Source: Geothrix paludis
GTDB taxonomy: Bacteria; Acidobacteriota; Holophagae; Holophagales; Holophagaceae
Assembly: GCF_022808815.1 (NCBI RefSeq)
Contig: NZ_JAKZLC010000002.1
Coordinates: forward strand, 248,001 to 312,000
Direction: 5' to 3'
Length of the DNA stretch: 64,000 nucleotides
In this document: one piece after another, positions 10,058-18,826 of the stretch
How the letters are laid out: each line of letters begins with the position of its first letter
Position numbering within the stretch: the stretch's first letter is position 1
Translations under genes and position numbers: made by a program
The notes under the pieces: model-generated
Told to the model about the DNA's origin: nothing
Seen by the model: the letters and a program-made list of their open reading frames with translations, nothing else
Database searches by the model: none

Positions 10058-10910
10058 AGGGCCGCGCCAGCCACCGGGAGACCGGCGCCGCCAGGACGAG
10101 GGCCAGCCCCGCGAGCAGGAGGCCCGCCGCCACATCCACCACGTAGTGCACGCCGATGTAGACCGTGGCGAAGACCACGGCCAGGGCCCAGACCCAGAGC
10201 AGCGGCGCCAGGCGCGGGAAGGGTCGCGTGGCCAGCAGGGCCGGCAGCACGGAGAGGGCCGTGTGGCCACTGGGGAAGGCGTCCAGGGTGGTGGATTCGG
10301 CTCCGTGGAGGAAGGCCCGGACCGCTTGGGAGACGGCACCGCCGCCCAGCTTCGCGGCAGCCAGGGCCTCGGGCACCCGGGGGCCTTCCGCAGGCCAGAG
10401 GAAGTAGCCCAGGAAGGACAGGTAGAAGCCCAGCAAGATCCGGAAGGCCACCCGCTCAAAGCCTTCGGGGCCCAGCCGCCGCCAGGCCAGCGCCGCCACG
10501 GCGATGGGCAGGAAGTAGAAGCTGGCGTAGGCGAGGTAGATCAGATCCGTGAACGCCGCGGGCCGGCCGAAGGCGCCGTGCCAGGCCGCAGCGAGCTGGC
10601 CGAACCACCGGGCGTCGGCGGCGGCGAGCGCCGCGTCCCAGCGGTGGACGTTGACCGCCACCACCAGCGGCTGGAGCAGGAGGAACACGAGGAGGACCAC
10701 CAGGATCGGCAGGAAGTCACGCAGCACCGCGGCCGCCTTCCCCTTCACCCGGCCCACCAGCAGGACCGCCAGGAGCAGCGCCGCGAACGTGGCGGCCCGG
10801 GGAATCCCCCCGTCGGGCCGGACCAGCACGATGAGCAGCAGCAGGCCCGCCAGAACCAGGGCCGTCAGCCGCTCGGAGGGCCGCAGGGCGGCGATCGCCC
10901 TGGCGATCAT
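10041..10910 (-). CDS. PAP2-family membrane phosphatase (Aur1/Ipt1-like)
   Basis: A multi-pass inner-membrane protein of 289 residues with about six hydrophobic segments. The PAP2 active-site motifs are present: FPSGHT (near residue 215) and YIGVHYVVD (near 250), supplying the two His and the Asp of the acid-phosphatase triad. The long N-terminal membrane part and motif spacing resemble the inositolphosphotransferase branch (PAP2_3), so it may act on a phospholipid or polyprenyl phosphate headgroup. Its start overlaps the stop of the upstream acyltransferase-like gene by 4 bp (ATGA), implying coupled translation and a shared pathway. Substrate cannot be deduced. Confidence 0.85.
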   Translation of the reverse strand: MIARAIAALRPSERLTALVLAGLLLLIVLVRPDGGIPRAATFAALLLAVLLVGRVKGKAAAVLRDFLPILVVLLVFLLLQPLVVAVNVHRWDAALAAADARWFGQLAAAWHGAFGRPAAFTDLIYLAYASFYFLPIAVAALAWRRLGPEGFERVAFRILLGFYLSFLGYFLWPAEGPRVPEALAAAKLGGGAVSQAVRAFLHGAESTTLDAFPSGHTALSVLPALLATRPFPRLAPLLWVWALAVVFATVYIGVHYVVDVAAGLLLAGLALVLAAPVSRWLARPFSARG

Positions 10911-11785
10911 GGTTCCGGTGCCCCCGGATCCACGCCCGACCAGACGGGCGTCCCCTCCGGCGAGCCCAGCCAGCGGGCGGGGTCCTCGAGGATCTTCTGC
11001 ACCAGGGCCAGGGAACGGGCGCAGGAGAAGGCGTCGTCGATGCGCTCGTCGAAGGTCCAGCGCACGGACAGCGCCTCCTCGGAGGTCGCGCCATCGCGGC
11101 CGGCGAAGACCGCGCGCCGGGGGGCCGACACGGCCCCGAAGATGGAGACGGTGCCGTATTCATAAAGATGGTGGAACACGTCGGAGACGCCCACGGAACC
11201 CAGGTTGGCGAGGAAGATCGTCGCGAACATCGGGTCATCCCGGATCATGAAGCCCGGGAAGAGGTTCCAGCGGTCCAGCCCCCGCGCGAGGGCCACCAGC
11301 CCGCGCACCAGCGGGCCGGGAAGCCGCATGACCAGCGCCACCTCCTTGTCCACGGCGCAGTCCTTCTCCCGGGCCTCGTCCACCCGCGTCGAGATGCGCC
11401 GGGAGAAGTCCGGAAAGCTCTCGCCCTTGGGGCACGCCAGCTTCACCGTGACATCGGCCCCGTCATCCGTGAACTCCCGCTTGGCCACGAAGGAGATGGA
11501 CACGCCCCGGCGCTGGTAGGTCCGCCCGCCCGAGACGAACCGGTTCAGGCGCGGGCGCGTCTCGAGCGCCACCGCGGTGGCGTAAGCCACCAGATGGAAG
11601 AGCGTGGCGCGGGGGTGATGGACGCGGTTGTAGGCCTTGAGCCAGACGCGCGCGGCCGCGATGCGGTACACGGACTCCTGGTAGACGCAGCTCTCGTTCC
11701 GGCCTCGCATGAGGTAGGGCATGATGCGCCGCACGGGATCCTCGCCGCGGATCAGATCACCATCGGGACGCGAGAAGAGGGGCAT
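10907..11785 (-). CDS. CAT/E2-like acyltransferase fold protein lacking the catalytic His
   Basis: A 292-residue protein that resembles the catalytic domain of 2-oxoacid dehydrogenase E2 subunits and chloramphenicol acetyltransferase, with no lipoyl or subunit-binding domain. Alignable features include the segments NRVHHPRATLFHLVAYATA and LNRFVSGGRTYQRRGVSIS. The C-terminal region RWTFDERIDDAF lies at the place of the E2 motif SFDHRVIDG. There the catalytic His is replaced by Glu and the Gly by Ala (near residue 241), so classical acyl transfer by this motif is unlikely. It is translationally coupled to the PAP2 gene. It may bind acyl-CoA or a lipid without catalysis, or use a different chemistry. 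Confidence 0.7.
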   Translation of the reverse strand: MPLFSRPDGDLIRGEDPVRRIMPYLMRGRNESCVYQESVYRIAAARVWLKAYNRVHHPRATLFHLVAYATAVALETRPRLNRFVSGGRTYQRRGVSISFVAKREFTDDGADVTVKLACPKGESFPDFSRRISTRVDEAREKDCAVDKEVALVMRLPGPLVRGLVALARGLDRWNLFPGFMIRDDPMFATIFLANLGSVGVSDVFHHLYEYGTVSIFGAVSAPRRAVFAGRDGATSEEALSVRWTFDERIDDAFSCARSLALVQKILEDPARWLGSPEGTPVWSGVDPGAPEP

Positions 11786-11845
11786 GGCCCAGGGTCATCA
11801 TCCGGACCGGGCCTGTCAAGAAGACCCGCAAATCGTCTTTTCGCA

Positions 11846-11873
11846 TTGACACCCCGGAAGGTCGGGATTATCC
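11846..11873 (+). promoter_or_regulatory. Candidate sigma-70 promoter for the outer-membrane protein gene
   Basis: TTGACA (11846-11851) and TTATCC (11868-11873) are spaced by 16 nt, 25 nt upstream of the ATG at 11899. The -35 is a perfect consensus. Confidence 0.5.
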
Positions 11874-11898
11874 ATGGGGCAACTTTTCCGGGGATCCC

Positions 11899-12663
11899 AT
11901 GCTGACGCCTTTCGCACGCTTAAGCCTGCCTGTTTCTGGCCTGCCCATTTCCAGTGTGCTTGGCGCGGTCCTCCTCCTGTCCGGGGCTCCAGCCGCCGCC
12001 CAGCAGGCAACGCCCTGGACCTGGACCGCCTACCTCCAGCAGAGCTGGCCCAAGCAGACGGAGACCAACCGCCAGATCAAGGACATCAACGCGACCACGG
12101 GCCAGTCGTTCAAGACCTGGGACGACGTCGCCAACCTCAACCTGGGCCTGCAGGTCTTCCGGGACCTGGATCCCCGCTGGAAGGTGGGGCTCGAGCTGGA
12201 CTACTCCCGGGGCAAGATCGACGGCTCGGCGACCGTGGACACGCCCGCCGGCCCCGCCACCCTCGCCTTCGAGCAGAAGTACACGGTCTACGCCGACCTT
12301 CTCGTCCTCGCCCAGTTCCGTCCCCTGGGCGCGGACCGGCGCGTGATCCCCTTCCTCCAGGGCGGCCTGGGCGTGGCCTACGAGAAGGACCGCACCCTCC
12401 TGACGCTGCGCAACCCCTACCTCGACGAAACCCTGCTCCACGTGGACAACGACGGCTGGTTCCCCATGCTCACGGTGGGCGTGGGCGTGGATGTGTACTT
12501 CTCGGAGAAGCGCACCTGGTACGCGGAGGCCGGTGTCAGCTACTCCTGGGCCCGCCTCAAGCACGACGTCCCCGCCAGCGGCTCCCTGGCCCCACCCACG
12601 GTCACCGCCGACACCGACTCCACGGGCCCCAATGTGTGGCTGGGCATCGGGCGGCGGTTCTAG
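11899..12663 (+). CDS. Small outer-membrane beta-barrel protein
   Basis: A 254-residue exported protein with a signal peptide ending near residue 35 (GAPAAAQQ). The mature part is rich in alternating hydrophobic strands and aromatic residues and ends in a C-terminal Phe (GIGRRF), the usual signal for BAM-dependent insertion. The pattern resembles OmpA/OmpW-type eight-stranded barrels (for example FLQGGLGVAYEKDRTL and WYAEAGVSYSWARL). No specific family is recognised and no ligand can be proposed. It has its own promoter and is followed by a hairpin, so it is probably monocistronic. Confidence 0.75.
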   Translation: MLTPFARLSLPVSGLPISSVLGAVLLLSGAPAAAQQATPWTWTAYLQQSWPKQTETNRQIKDINATTGQSFKTWDDVANLNLGLQVFRDLDPRWKVGLELDYSRGKIDGSATVDTPAGPATLAFEQKYTVYADLLVLAQFRPLGADRRVIPFLQGGLGVAYEKDRTLLTLRNPYLDETLLHVDNDGWFPMLTVGVGVDVYFSEKRTWYAEAGVSYSWARLKHDVPASGSLAPPTVTADTDSTGPNVWLGIGRRF

Positions 12664-12684
12664 GGTCGGGCTCCCACACGCAGC

Positions 12685-12714
12685 GGCGCTCCGGGGGATG
12701 ATTCCCGGGGCGCC
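12685..12714. terminator. GC-rich hairpin between convergent genes
   Basis: GGCGC-TCCGGG pairs with CCCGGG-GCGCC around a short loop in the 86-nt gap between the barrel gene and the convergent metalloprotease gene. There is no T-run, so intrinsic termination is only probable. Confidence 0.45.
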
Positions 12715-12749
12715 GGATGTCTTGCGGATGGTTCAGTCCTGCGCGTGAT

Positions 12750-15386
12750 TCAGAGCGTCATGCGCTGCAGGCTGGCCTTCAGGCTCTCGTCGACGATGGC
12801 GAGGCAGTCGGCGAAGTGGGCCTTGCTCTCCTTGCTGAAGCCGGGCTTCAGGGGCGCGGCCTTCAGGGCGGGCTGGAGGGCGCGCAGGGTCTCCCGGGCC
12901 AGGGCCCGGGCGTCCGCCGGCGTGAGGGGATTGGCCTTCAGCACCTGGGCGCTGAGCTGGCGCAGATGCTCCCGCTGCAGGTTGCGCCGCATCACCGAGA
13001 CCTCGCGTCCGCTCTTGAGCTCGGTCCAGATGGCACTCTGCAGGGCGTCGTAGAGCTCCGACAGGCGGAAGGCCCCCTTGGGATCCGCCAGCTTGTCCGG
13101 CGCGTCCAGGATGCGCTGGGCCACCGCGGGCTGGAACAACTGGGCTAGCACCTGGGTCTGGGTCCGGAGCACCCACTGGGCGGGCGAGGGGTCCGCGTTC
13201 ACGGGGCCCTCGAACCGATCCGTGGTGAGCCGCGAGAGGAACTCGGGCTTGAAGCGGAAGGCGTCGACGGAGAAGATCCCGGTCTCCAGCAGCTTCAGGG
13301 CCTGGCGCTGGCGGACGGCGGGGACGGGCGTGATGGGCGCCCGGCCCGTGCCTGCGTGGTCGCGAAGGTGGACCACGCCTCCGATGTACTTGGCGCTCAG
13401 GTTGGCGGAGAGGCCCACCTGGCCCAGGGCCCGCAGCAGGCCCCGACGCAGGGGCTGGTACTCCTCCCCATCCTTGAACGTCTTGGCCTGCAGGCGGTCC
13501 CAGAGCTCCTTGGAGAGGCTCATGCGCTTCTGGTAGAAGGCCAGCGGGTCCGAGCCCAGGTCCCGGCGGTTCACCTCCGGGTCCATGCCCTCGAGGCCCA
13601 TGAAGCCCAGCGCCTCCTCGTCCGTGCCGTAGGCCAGCTGGGGCTCGGAGCTGCGCGCGGCGATCTTGGCGAGGGCCGCCTTCTCCTCCGAGGGCACCAG
13701 GGGCTTGTAGCCGTACTCGATGACCCAGTGGTCGTAGGGGCCCAGGGTGCTCATCACGTACTCGCCTTGGCGCTGGCCCTTGAGCGCCAGGTTCAGCGCG
13801 TTGTAGTCCATGACGGAGCCGGTCAGACCGTGGACCTTGGTGAACTCCGGGTCGGAGACCTGGTCCAGGGAATAGATGGTCGAGGCCCGGAAGTTGTGGC
13901 GCAGGCCCAGGGTGTGGCCCACCTCGTGGGTGACCACGTCCTTGAGCACGGCGGCCACGTAGGCGTCCTCCTCGGGGCTGCCCGGCGTGATCTCGCCGCG
14001 GGTCTCCAGGAGGTCGAGGGCGAAGCCCATCTCCTGGTGGGCCTCGGCCGCATAGCTGCAGAGGTCCTGGTCGTGGCGGAACAGGAAGGGCTCCTGGGCC
14101 CGGGGCGGCAGGGTCTCGCGGGCGTCCGTGCGGGTGCCGCGGGCCCAGACTTCGCCGATGCCGATGTCCGCGTCCAGGATCTCGCCGCTACGGGGATCCA
14201 CCTGGCTGGGCCCGATGGCGAAGCCGATGTCCGTGCCCGTGAGCCAGCGCAGGGAGGCGTGCCGGGCATCGTGCGTGTCCCAGTCCGCGTCGGCGGGCTG
14301 CACCTTGACCTGGATGGCTTCCTTGAAGCCCTGCTCCTCGAAGGCCTTGTTCCAGGCCAGCACCCCCGCCGTGACGGCCGGACGGTACTTCTCGGGGATG
14401 TTCCGGTCCAGCCAGAACACGATGGGCTGCTTCGGCTCAGAGAGCGGGGCGGCGGGGTCCTTCTTCTCGAGGCGCCAGCGGTGGATGTAGTGCACCTTGG
14501 GATCCACCCTGGTGTCGTCGCCGAAGTCCCAGCGGGTGGTGGCGAAGTAGCCCAGCCGGTCGTCCGCCAGACGCGGAGCCATGGGCTGGTCCGGCAGCTT
14601 GGCGAAGGAGACGTGCCAGCCCAGGAACAGGCTGCGGATGTCCTCCAGGGTGGCCGGGGGCGGCGTGAAGGGCATGGGCGGGGCGCCCGGCATCTGCGGC
14701 GGCGGCAGGATGACGCGGGCCAGGGCGTAGTGGGCCTGGATCCGGAAAGCGGCCTGGTCTTCGGTGCCGCGGACCTTCTCGAAGAAGCTGTTGGCGGCGT
14801 CGAAGCCGTAGGGCTGCCGGAAGGCCGCCTCCAGCCGGGTGGCGCCCATGGGAATGTCCTTCAGCAGGAGTGCGTTGGCCTCCACCAGGAAGGACTTCCG
14901 CTCGGGATGGGGCTGGCTGAGCACGGGGGCGCTGGAGAGCAGGCTGTCGGTGAAGCCCTCCGCCACGGCCCGCGCCGCCGCCGAGCCTTCGGGCGCGGTG
15001 AAGGTCGTGTTCTTCGCCAGCAGCTGGAGGGAGTTCCCCACGCGGCGGAAGCTGGCGAGGTAGCTGGCATCCATCATGCCGCCGTAGATGCCGCGCTCTC
15101 CCAGGCCGCGGGTGCTGCTGATCGCGAGGAAGAAGGGCGCGTCGAGCTGCTCGGGCTTCACCTCGATCCAGACCTTCTCGTCCTTGGTCCAGAGGGTGAA
15201 GAACCCCTTCTGCTCCTTGGCGTCCTTGATGACCTCGGCGAAGGGCTTCAGGGCCCCGGGCGCCTGGGCTGCCGCGAGCGTGGCGGCCGCCCCTCCCGGA
15301 GCCTTGGCGCCGTTCGAAGGGGCCTGGGCGGCGAGGCTCAGGCAGATCAGGGGCAGGAGCGCGGCGAGGCGCGGATGATGGCACAT
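12750..15386 (-). CDS. Secreted zinc metalloprotease (met-zincin, DUF5117/DUF5118 type)
   Basis: An 878-residue exported protein with a signal peptide (LLPLICLSLAAQ). The zinc site is HEVGHTLGLRHNF near residue 488, which matches HExxHxxG/N/H metzincin-type sites and the extended GLRHNF signature of the DUF5117 family. A Met-turn candidate (GSVMDYN) follows about 45 residues later. The N-terminal third matches the DUF5117/5118 pattern (KDEKVWIEVKPEQLDAPFFL). The ATG at 15386 was chosen because GGAGGAGG lies just upstream and a signal peptide follows. Such proteins are common in Acidobacteriota and Bacteroidota; the substrate is unknown. Neighbours are not functionally linked. Confidence 0.88.
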   Translation of the reverse strand: MCHHPRLAALLPLICLSLAAQAPSNGAKAPGGAAATLAAAQAPGALKPFAEVIKDAKEQKGFFTLWTKDEKVWIEVKPEQLDAPFFLAISSTRGLGERGIYGGMMDASYLASFRRVGNSLQLLAKNTTFTAPEGSAAARAVAEGFTDSLLSSAPVLSQPHPERKSFLVEANALLLKDIPMGATRLEAAFRQPYGFDAANSFFEKVRGTEDQAAFRIQAHYALARVILPPPQMPGAPPMPFTPPPATLEDIRSLFLGWHVSFAKLPDQPMAPRLADDRLGYFATTRWDFGDDTRVDPKVHYIHRWRLEKKDPAAPLSEPKQPIVFWLDRNIPEKYRPAVTAGVLAWNKAFEEQGFKEAIQVKVQPADADWDTHDARHASLRWLTGTDIGFAIGPSQVDPRSGEILDADIGIGEVWARGTRTDARETLPPRAQEPFLFRHDQDLCSYAAEAHQEMGFALDLLETRGEITPGSPEEDAYVAAVLKDVVTHEVGHTLGLRHNFRASTIYSLDQVSDPEFTKVHGLTGSVMDYNALNLALKGQRQGEYVMSTLGPYDHWVIEYGYKPLVPSEEKAALAKIAARSSEPQLAYGTDEEALGFMGLEGMDPEVNRRDLGSDPLAFYQKRMSLSKELWDRLQAKTFKDGEEYQPLRRGLLRALGQVGLSANLSAKYIGGVVHLRDHAGTGRAPITPVPAVRQRQALKLLETGIFSVDAFRFKPEFLSRLTTDRFEGPVNADPSPAQWVLRTQTQVLAQLFQPAVAQRILDAPDKLADPKGAFRLSELYDALQSAIWTELKSGREVSVMRRNLQREHLRQLSAQVLKANPLTPADARALARETLRALQPALKAAPLKPGFSKESKAHFADCLAIVDESLKASLQRMTL

Positions 15387-15472
15387 ACGGATCCTCCTCC
15401 AAGGAGACATGTGCCATACCATACGCGGGCATCCTCATCACCGTTTAGGGATTTTCCGATGCCGGGGGGCCT

Positions 15473-16168
15473 TCAAGCGGCTCCGGCCAGCCCGCCGATC
15501 CAGGCGAGGACATCGGCCCGCATCTCGGGATTCAGGGTGTGGCCCGCGCGATACATCCGGGTGACGTGGGGGATGCCGAGGTCGGCCAGCCACTGGTCGG
15601 ATCGCTGGGCCCAGGCCACGGGCAGCGTGGGGTCCTGCTCGCCGTGGCTGATGAAGGCGCGCAGGTGCGCCAGCCACTCCCGCTTGGCGATGCGGGGCTC
15701 GAGTTCCGGCAGGATGCGGCCCGAGAGGATGGCGAAGCCGCCCACGCGCTCGGGCGCGCTGAGGGCCACGCTGGCGCTCAGGATGCCGCCCTGGCTGAAG
15801 CCGGCGAGGACGGTCCGGCGCGCCTCCACGCCGTGGTCGGCCTGCAGGTGATCGACAAGGCGGATGAGCGCGTGGCGGCTGTCCTCGGCTTCGCCCGCGG
15901 CGATCTTCGGGCCCTCCGCGGTGAACGCCACGCGGAACCAGCCGAACTGGTCGAGCCCTAGTTGGAGGCGGCTGCGGACCAGCACCACCAGGGTGTCCGG
16001 GCCCACGCCGGCCGCGAGGTCGGCTAGGTCCGTCTCCCGGCCCCCCACGCCGTGCAGGAGCACCACGAGGGCCCGGGGGCGGGCGGGCTCCGGCAACCTC
16101 ACGCGGTAGGCCAGGCCCGAGGGCGCGTCCTGCCGCAGCTCACTGAGGGATTGGATTGATGGAGCCAT
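15473..16168 (-). CDS. Alpha/beta hydrolase, phospholipase/carboxylesterase family
   Basis: A cytosolic hydrolase of 231 residues resembling bacterial carboxylesterases and lysophospholipase-like enzymes (Abhydrolase_2). The oxyanion region LLHGVGGRETD is near residue 40. The nucleophile is in GFSQGG (near 122), the acid in SHGEQDPTLP (near 177) and the His in RAGHTLNPE (near 209). I chose the ATG at 16168, which has GGAGG 7 nt upstream; a longer start would add a basic segment unlike the family. Substrate is unknown, probably short-chain esters or thioesters. Confidence 0.85.
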   Translation of the reverse strand: MAPSIQSLSELRQDAPSGLAYRVRLPEPARPRALVVLLHGVGGRETDLADLAAGVGPDTLVVLVRSRLQLGLDQFGWFRVAFTAEGPKIAAGEAEDSRHALIRLVDHLQADHGVEARRTVLAGFSQGGILSASVALSAPERVGGFAILSGRILPELEPRIAKREWLAHLRAFISHGEQDPTLPVAWAQRSDQWLADLGIPHVTRMYRAGHTLNPEMRADVLAWIGGLAGAA

Positions 16169-16244
16169 GCGTGCCTCCAGAAAGGGGCGCCTCCGGTCGC
16201 TCAGAGAACGGCCGGAGGCGGTGAAAACCATAGGTCCGGCTGGA

Positions 16245-16838
16245 TTACTTCTTCGCGGCCGGGGCCACCTTGCCGGCCTCGGCGTTCAGGCTGACGGCCA
16301 CGGTCTCGCCGATGACGCCGGGGAAGGTCTTGATGCCGTACTCATTGCGGTTGAGGCTGAGGGCACCGTCGATGAAGCCTGCCACCACGCTGCCGGGCGC
16401 CATGCCGGGCTGGGTTCCCGCGTTGGTGATGGGGAAGGTGATGCGCTTGGTCACGCCATGCAGGGTGAAGTCGCCGGTGATCTCAAGCTTGCCCTTGGCC
16501 ACTTCCTTCACGGACGTGCTCTTGAAGGTGATGGTGGGGTACTTCGCCACGTCGAAGAAGTCGGGGGACTTCAGGTGCTTGTCCCGGGCCTCGTTGTCCG
16601 TGGTCAGGCTGGTCGCGTCGATGGTGACGGCCACGCTGGACTTGCTGATGTCGGCCGTGTCCACCTGGATGGTGCCTTCGAACTTCGTGAAGCGGCCGCT
16701 AACCTTGGCGAGCAGGTGGCTGACCTTGAAGCTCACCTCGCTGTGGACGGGGTCGATCTTGTAGGTGTCCTGGCCGGCCAGGGCGGGCACGGTCGCCAGG
16801 GCGAGGGTGGCGAGCAGGGAGCGGAAGGGGTGTCGCAT
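16245..16838 (-). CDS. YceI family periplasmic protein
   Basis: A 197-residue secreted lipocalin-like protein with a signal peptide (residues 1-21, ending PALAGQ). Family hallmarks include YKIDPVHSEVSFKVSHL at the mature N-terminus, FTKFEGTIQVD, KYPTITFKST and DFTLHGVTKRITFP. YceI proteins bind polyisoprenoid or amphiphilic lipids in the periplasm; the exact role is unclear. The ATG at 16838 is preceded by GGAGG. An upstream promoter is well formed. It is transcribed alone. Confidence 0.92.
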   Translation of the reverse strand: MRHPFRSLLATLALATVPALAGQDTYKIDPVHSEVSFKVSHLLAKVSGRFTKFEGTIQVDTADISKSSVAVTIDATSLTTDNEARDKHLKSPDFFDVAKYPTITFKSTSVKEVAKGKLEITGDFTLHGVTKRITFPITNAGTQPGMAPGSVVAGFIDGALSLNRNEYGIKTFPGVIGETVAVSLNAEAGKVAPAAKK

Positions 16839-16875
16839 AGAGCCTCCAAAGATTAGGTGTTTCACCATGCAATTC

Positions 16876-16903
16876 AGTCTAGGCACTTCTAATGAAGTTG
16901 CAA
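16876..16903 (-). promoter_or_regulatory. Candidate promoter for the YceI gene
   Basis: On the minus strand TTGCAA (16898-16903) and TAGACT (16876-16881) are spaced by 16 nt, 38 nt upstream of the YceI ATG. The surrounding bases are locally AT-rich. Confidence 0.5.
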
Positions 16904-16929
16904 CACCTTTTTTGAGAAAACCGCCCCGG

Positions 16930-16958
16930 CCCCTCTGAACGCTCCGCTTCGCGAGGGG
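16930..16958 (-). terminator. Possible terminator behind the chemoreceptor gene
   Basis: Read on the minus strand, CCCCTC and GAGGGG enclose a second GC-rich stem. A GGTTTT run occurs about 13 nt downstream of the hairpin. It lies 33 nt after the chemoreceptor stop. The stem is imperfect, so confidence is low. Confidence 0.35.
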
Positions 16959-16990
16959 CGCGGCTGGGGGACTCGGCGTCTCCGCCTGGG

Positions 16991-18586
16991 TCAGGTGGCC
17001 GCGTTCAGGTCCGCCAGATGGCGGCGGACGCCTGACGATTCGGGCTTCGGGCCAGCGCTCACACCGGCATTCGCACCGGGAGCGGCTCCCGGCCGCTCTC
17101 CTCCGGTCCGGAAGAACCCGAGGGTGGCCTGGAGGTGCGCGGCCTGGGCGGACAGTTCCTCCGCCGTCGAGGCCATCTCCTCCGCGGCTCCGGCATTCTC
17201 CTGGATCACGCGGCTGAGCTGCTGGATGGCCGAGTTGATCTGCCCCGCCCCCGTGGCCTGCTCCCGGGATGCGGCGCTGATCTCCTGGACCAGCTCGGCG
17301 GTCTTCCGGATGTCGGGCACCAGCTTCGCAAGCATCTTGCCCGCCCGCTCGGCCACGTCGACGCTGGCCGAAGACAGCTGGCTGATCTCGCCGGCGGCCA
17401 CCTGGCTGCGCTCGGCCAGCTTGCGGACTTCGGAAGCCACGACCGCGAAGCCCTTCCCGTGCTCGCCGGCCCGCGCCGCCTCGATGGACGCGTTGAGGGC
17501 GAGGAGGTTGGTCTGCCAGGCGATGTCGTCGATGATCTCGATCCGGGTGGCGATGTCCTTCATGGCCGCCATGGCCTCGGCCACCGCGGCTCCGGTCTTC
17601 CCCGCATCGTCCGCGGCCTGCATGGCCATCCGTTCCGTCTGGCTGGCGTTGTCCGCGTTCTGCCGGATGGTGGCGTTCATCTCCTCGATGGAGGCGGCGG
17701 CCTCTTCGGCCGACGCCGCCTGCCGGGAGGTGCCGCCGGACAGCTGCTCGGCGCCGATCGCGATCTGCTGGCTGCCCCGGGCCACCTGGGCCGCGGCGCC
17801 CCGGATCTCCGTCACCACCTGGTTCATGCTCTCCATCATCTTCTTCATGGCGTAGAGCACCCAGCTGGCTTCGTCCCTTCCGGGCACCTGGATCTTGACC
17901 GCCAGGTCGCCCTTGGCGAGCTGCTTGACGGCCTCGATGCTCAAGCGGAGCGGCTTGGCGACGCTGCGGGCGATCGCCAGGGCGAACAGGATGAAGAGGA
18001 GGCCGGCGAGGCCCAGGCCGATGGCGAGGAGGTTCCGGGTCCTCGCCATGCTGGCGACTTCCGCGTCCTTCCTGGCGGTGAAGACCTTCTGCTGCTCCCC
18101 GATGAGCCTGATCAGGAGACCCTTGGCCTCGCGCCAGGCGGGCTTCTCCTTCTGCACCAGCAGCGCTGTGGCGGCATCCTGGTGCCCCAGGGAAGCCTGG
18201 CGCTGGACCTCGACCTGAAGGGCGTGGTCCTCAGCCCAGAGGGCGAGCAGGGTCGGCAGGCGTACCCGCATGCCTTCGGGAGCCAGGCGCTCCGCGTGCG
18301 CCAGGGCCTCGGCCGACTGCCGGTAGGCTTCTTCGAAATTCTGCCTGGCCTGGGCGTCGGCTGGATCGATCAGGATATTCCGGGTGGCTTGGCCCATCTG
18401 CAGGCCTTCGGCCTGGGCCCGGTTGAGGTCCACGAGCAGCTGGAGGTCCCGATCGACCATCGCCGTGATCGAGGCCTCCATCTGGCGTCGCTGGACATGC
18501 GACAGCACCCCGATCGTGCCGAGGCTCAGGACGGTGAACCCGAGGAGCAGGTTCAGCTTCCATCTGATCGTCATGTTCTTGAACAC
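16991..18586 (-). CDS. Methyl-accepting chemotaxis protein
   Basis: A transmembrane chemoreceptor of 531 residues. The order is: membrane segment 1 ([16 protein letters not shown]), a periplasmic four-helix-bundle sensor (about 35-190, 4HB_MCP-like), membrane segment 2 ([20 protein letters not shown]), HAMP, and the cytoplasmic signalling domain. The highly conserved hairpin tip reads [20 protein letters not shown] (near residue 380). No C-terminal CheR/CheB pentapeptide is present. I chose GTG at 18586, giving [13 protein letters not shown], because GGAGG lies 8 nt upstream and the sequence matches typical receptor N-termini. There are no chemotaxis neighbours, so it is an orphan receptor. 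Ligand unknown. Confidence 0.9.
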   Translation of the reverse strand: MFKNMTIRWKLNLLLGFTVLSLGTIGVLSHVQRRQMEASITAMVDRDLQLLVDLNRAQAEGLQMGQATRNILIDPADAQARQNFEEAYRQSAEALAHAERLAPEGMRVRLPTLLALWAEDHALQVEVQRQASLGHQDAATALLVQKEKPAWREAKGLLIRLIGEQQKVFTARKDAEVASMARTRNLLAIGLGLAGLLFILFALAIARSVAKPLRLSIEAVKQLAKGDLAVKIQVPGRDEASWVLYAMKKMMESMNQVVTEIRGAAAQVARGSQQIAIGAEQLSGGTSRQAASAEEAAASIEEMNATIRQNADNASQTERMAMQAADDAGKTGAAVAEAMAAMKDIATRIEIIDDIAWQTNLLALNASIEAARAGEHGKGFAVVASEVRKLAERSQVAAGEISQLSSASVDVAERAGKMLAKLVPDIRKTAELVQEISAASREQATGAGQINSAIQQLSRVIQENAGAAEEMASTAEELSAQAAHLQATLGFFRTGGERPGAAPGANAGVSAGPKPESSGVRRHLADLNAAT

Positions 18587-18826
18587 CAGGGGCCCCTCCG
18601 GGAAAGGTGACGGAACAATAAAGGGCAATGCTCAATAAGTAACAAGCAATATAGGGGCCAGCGACCTCGTCACGACCCATTTCGGTGGATCGTATGCAGT
18701 TGACGCCCTAAATCGCCCGGAAGCAGAAACATCAGATCGATCAAATCCTGTCCACCCGGTCAACCCCTGACCAGAGAGCCCCGAATCGGTTCACCCCCCG
18801 ACCGCCACCGGGCCTACATTGGAGCC

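Noticed and set aside
13356-15851. An 831-codon open frame on the plus strand opposite the metalloprotease gene
   Set aside because: It is a shadow of the high-GC coding strand: composition is Gly/Ala/Arg/His/Gln-rich low complexity, it has no domain pattern, and the opposite strand carries an intact zinc-protease family gene.
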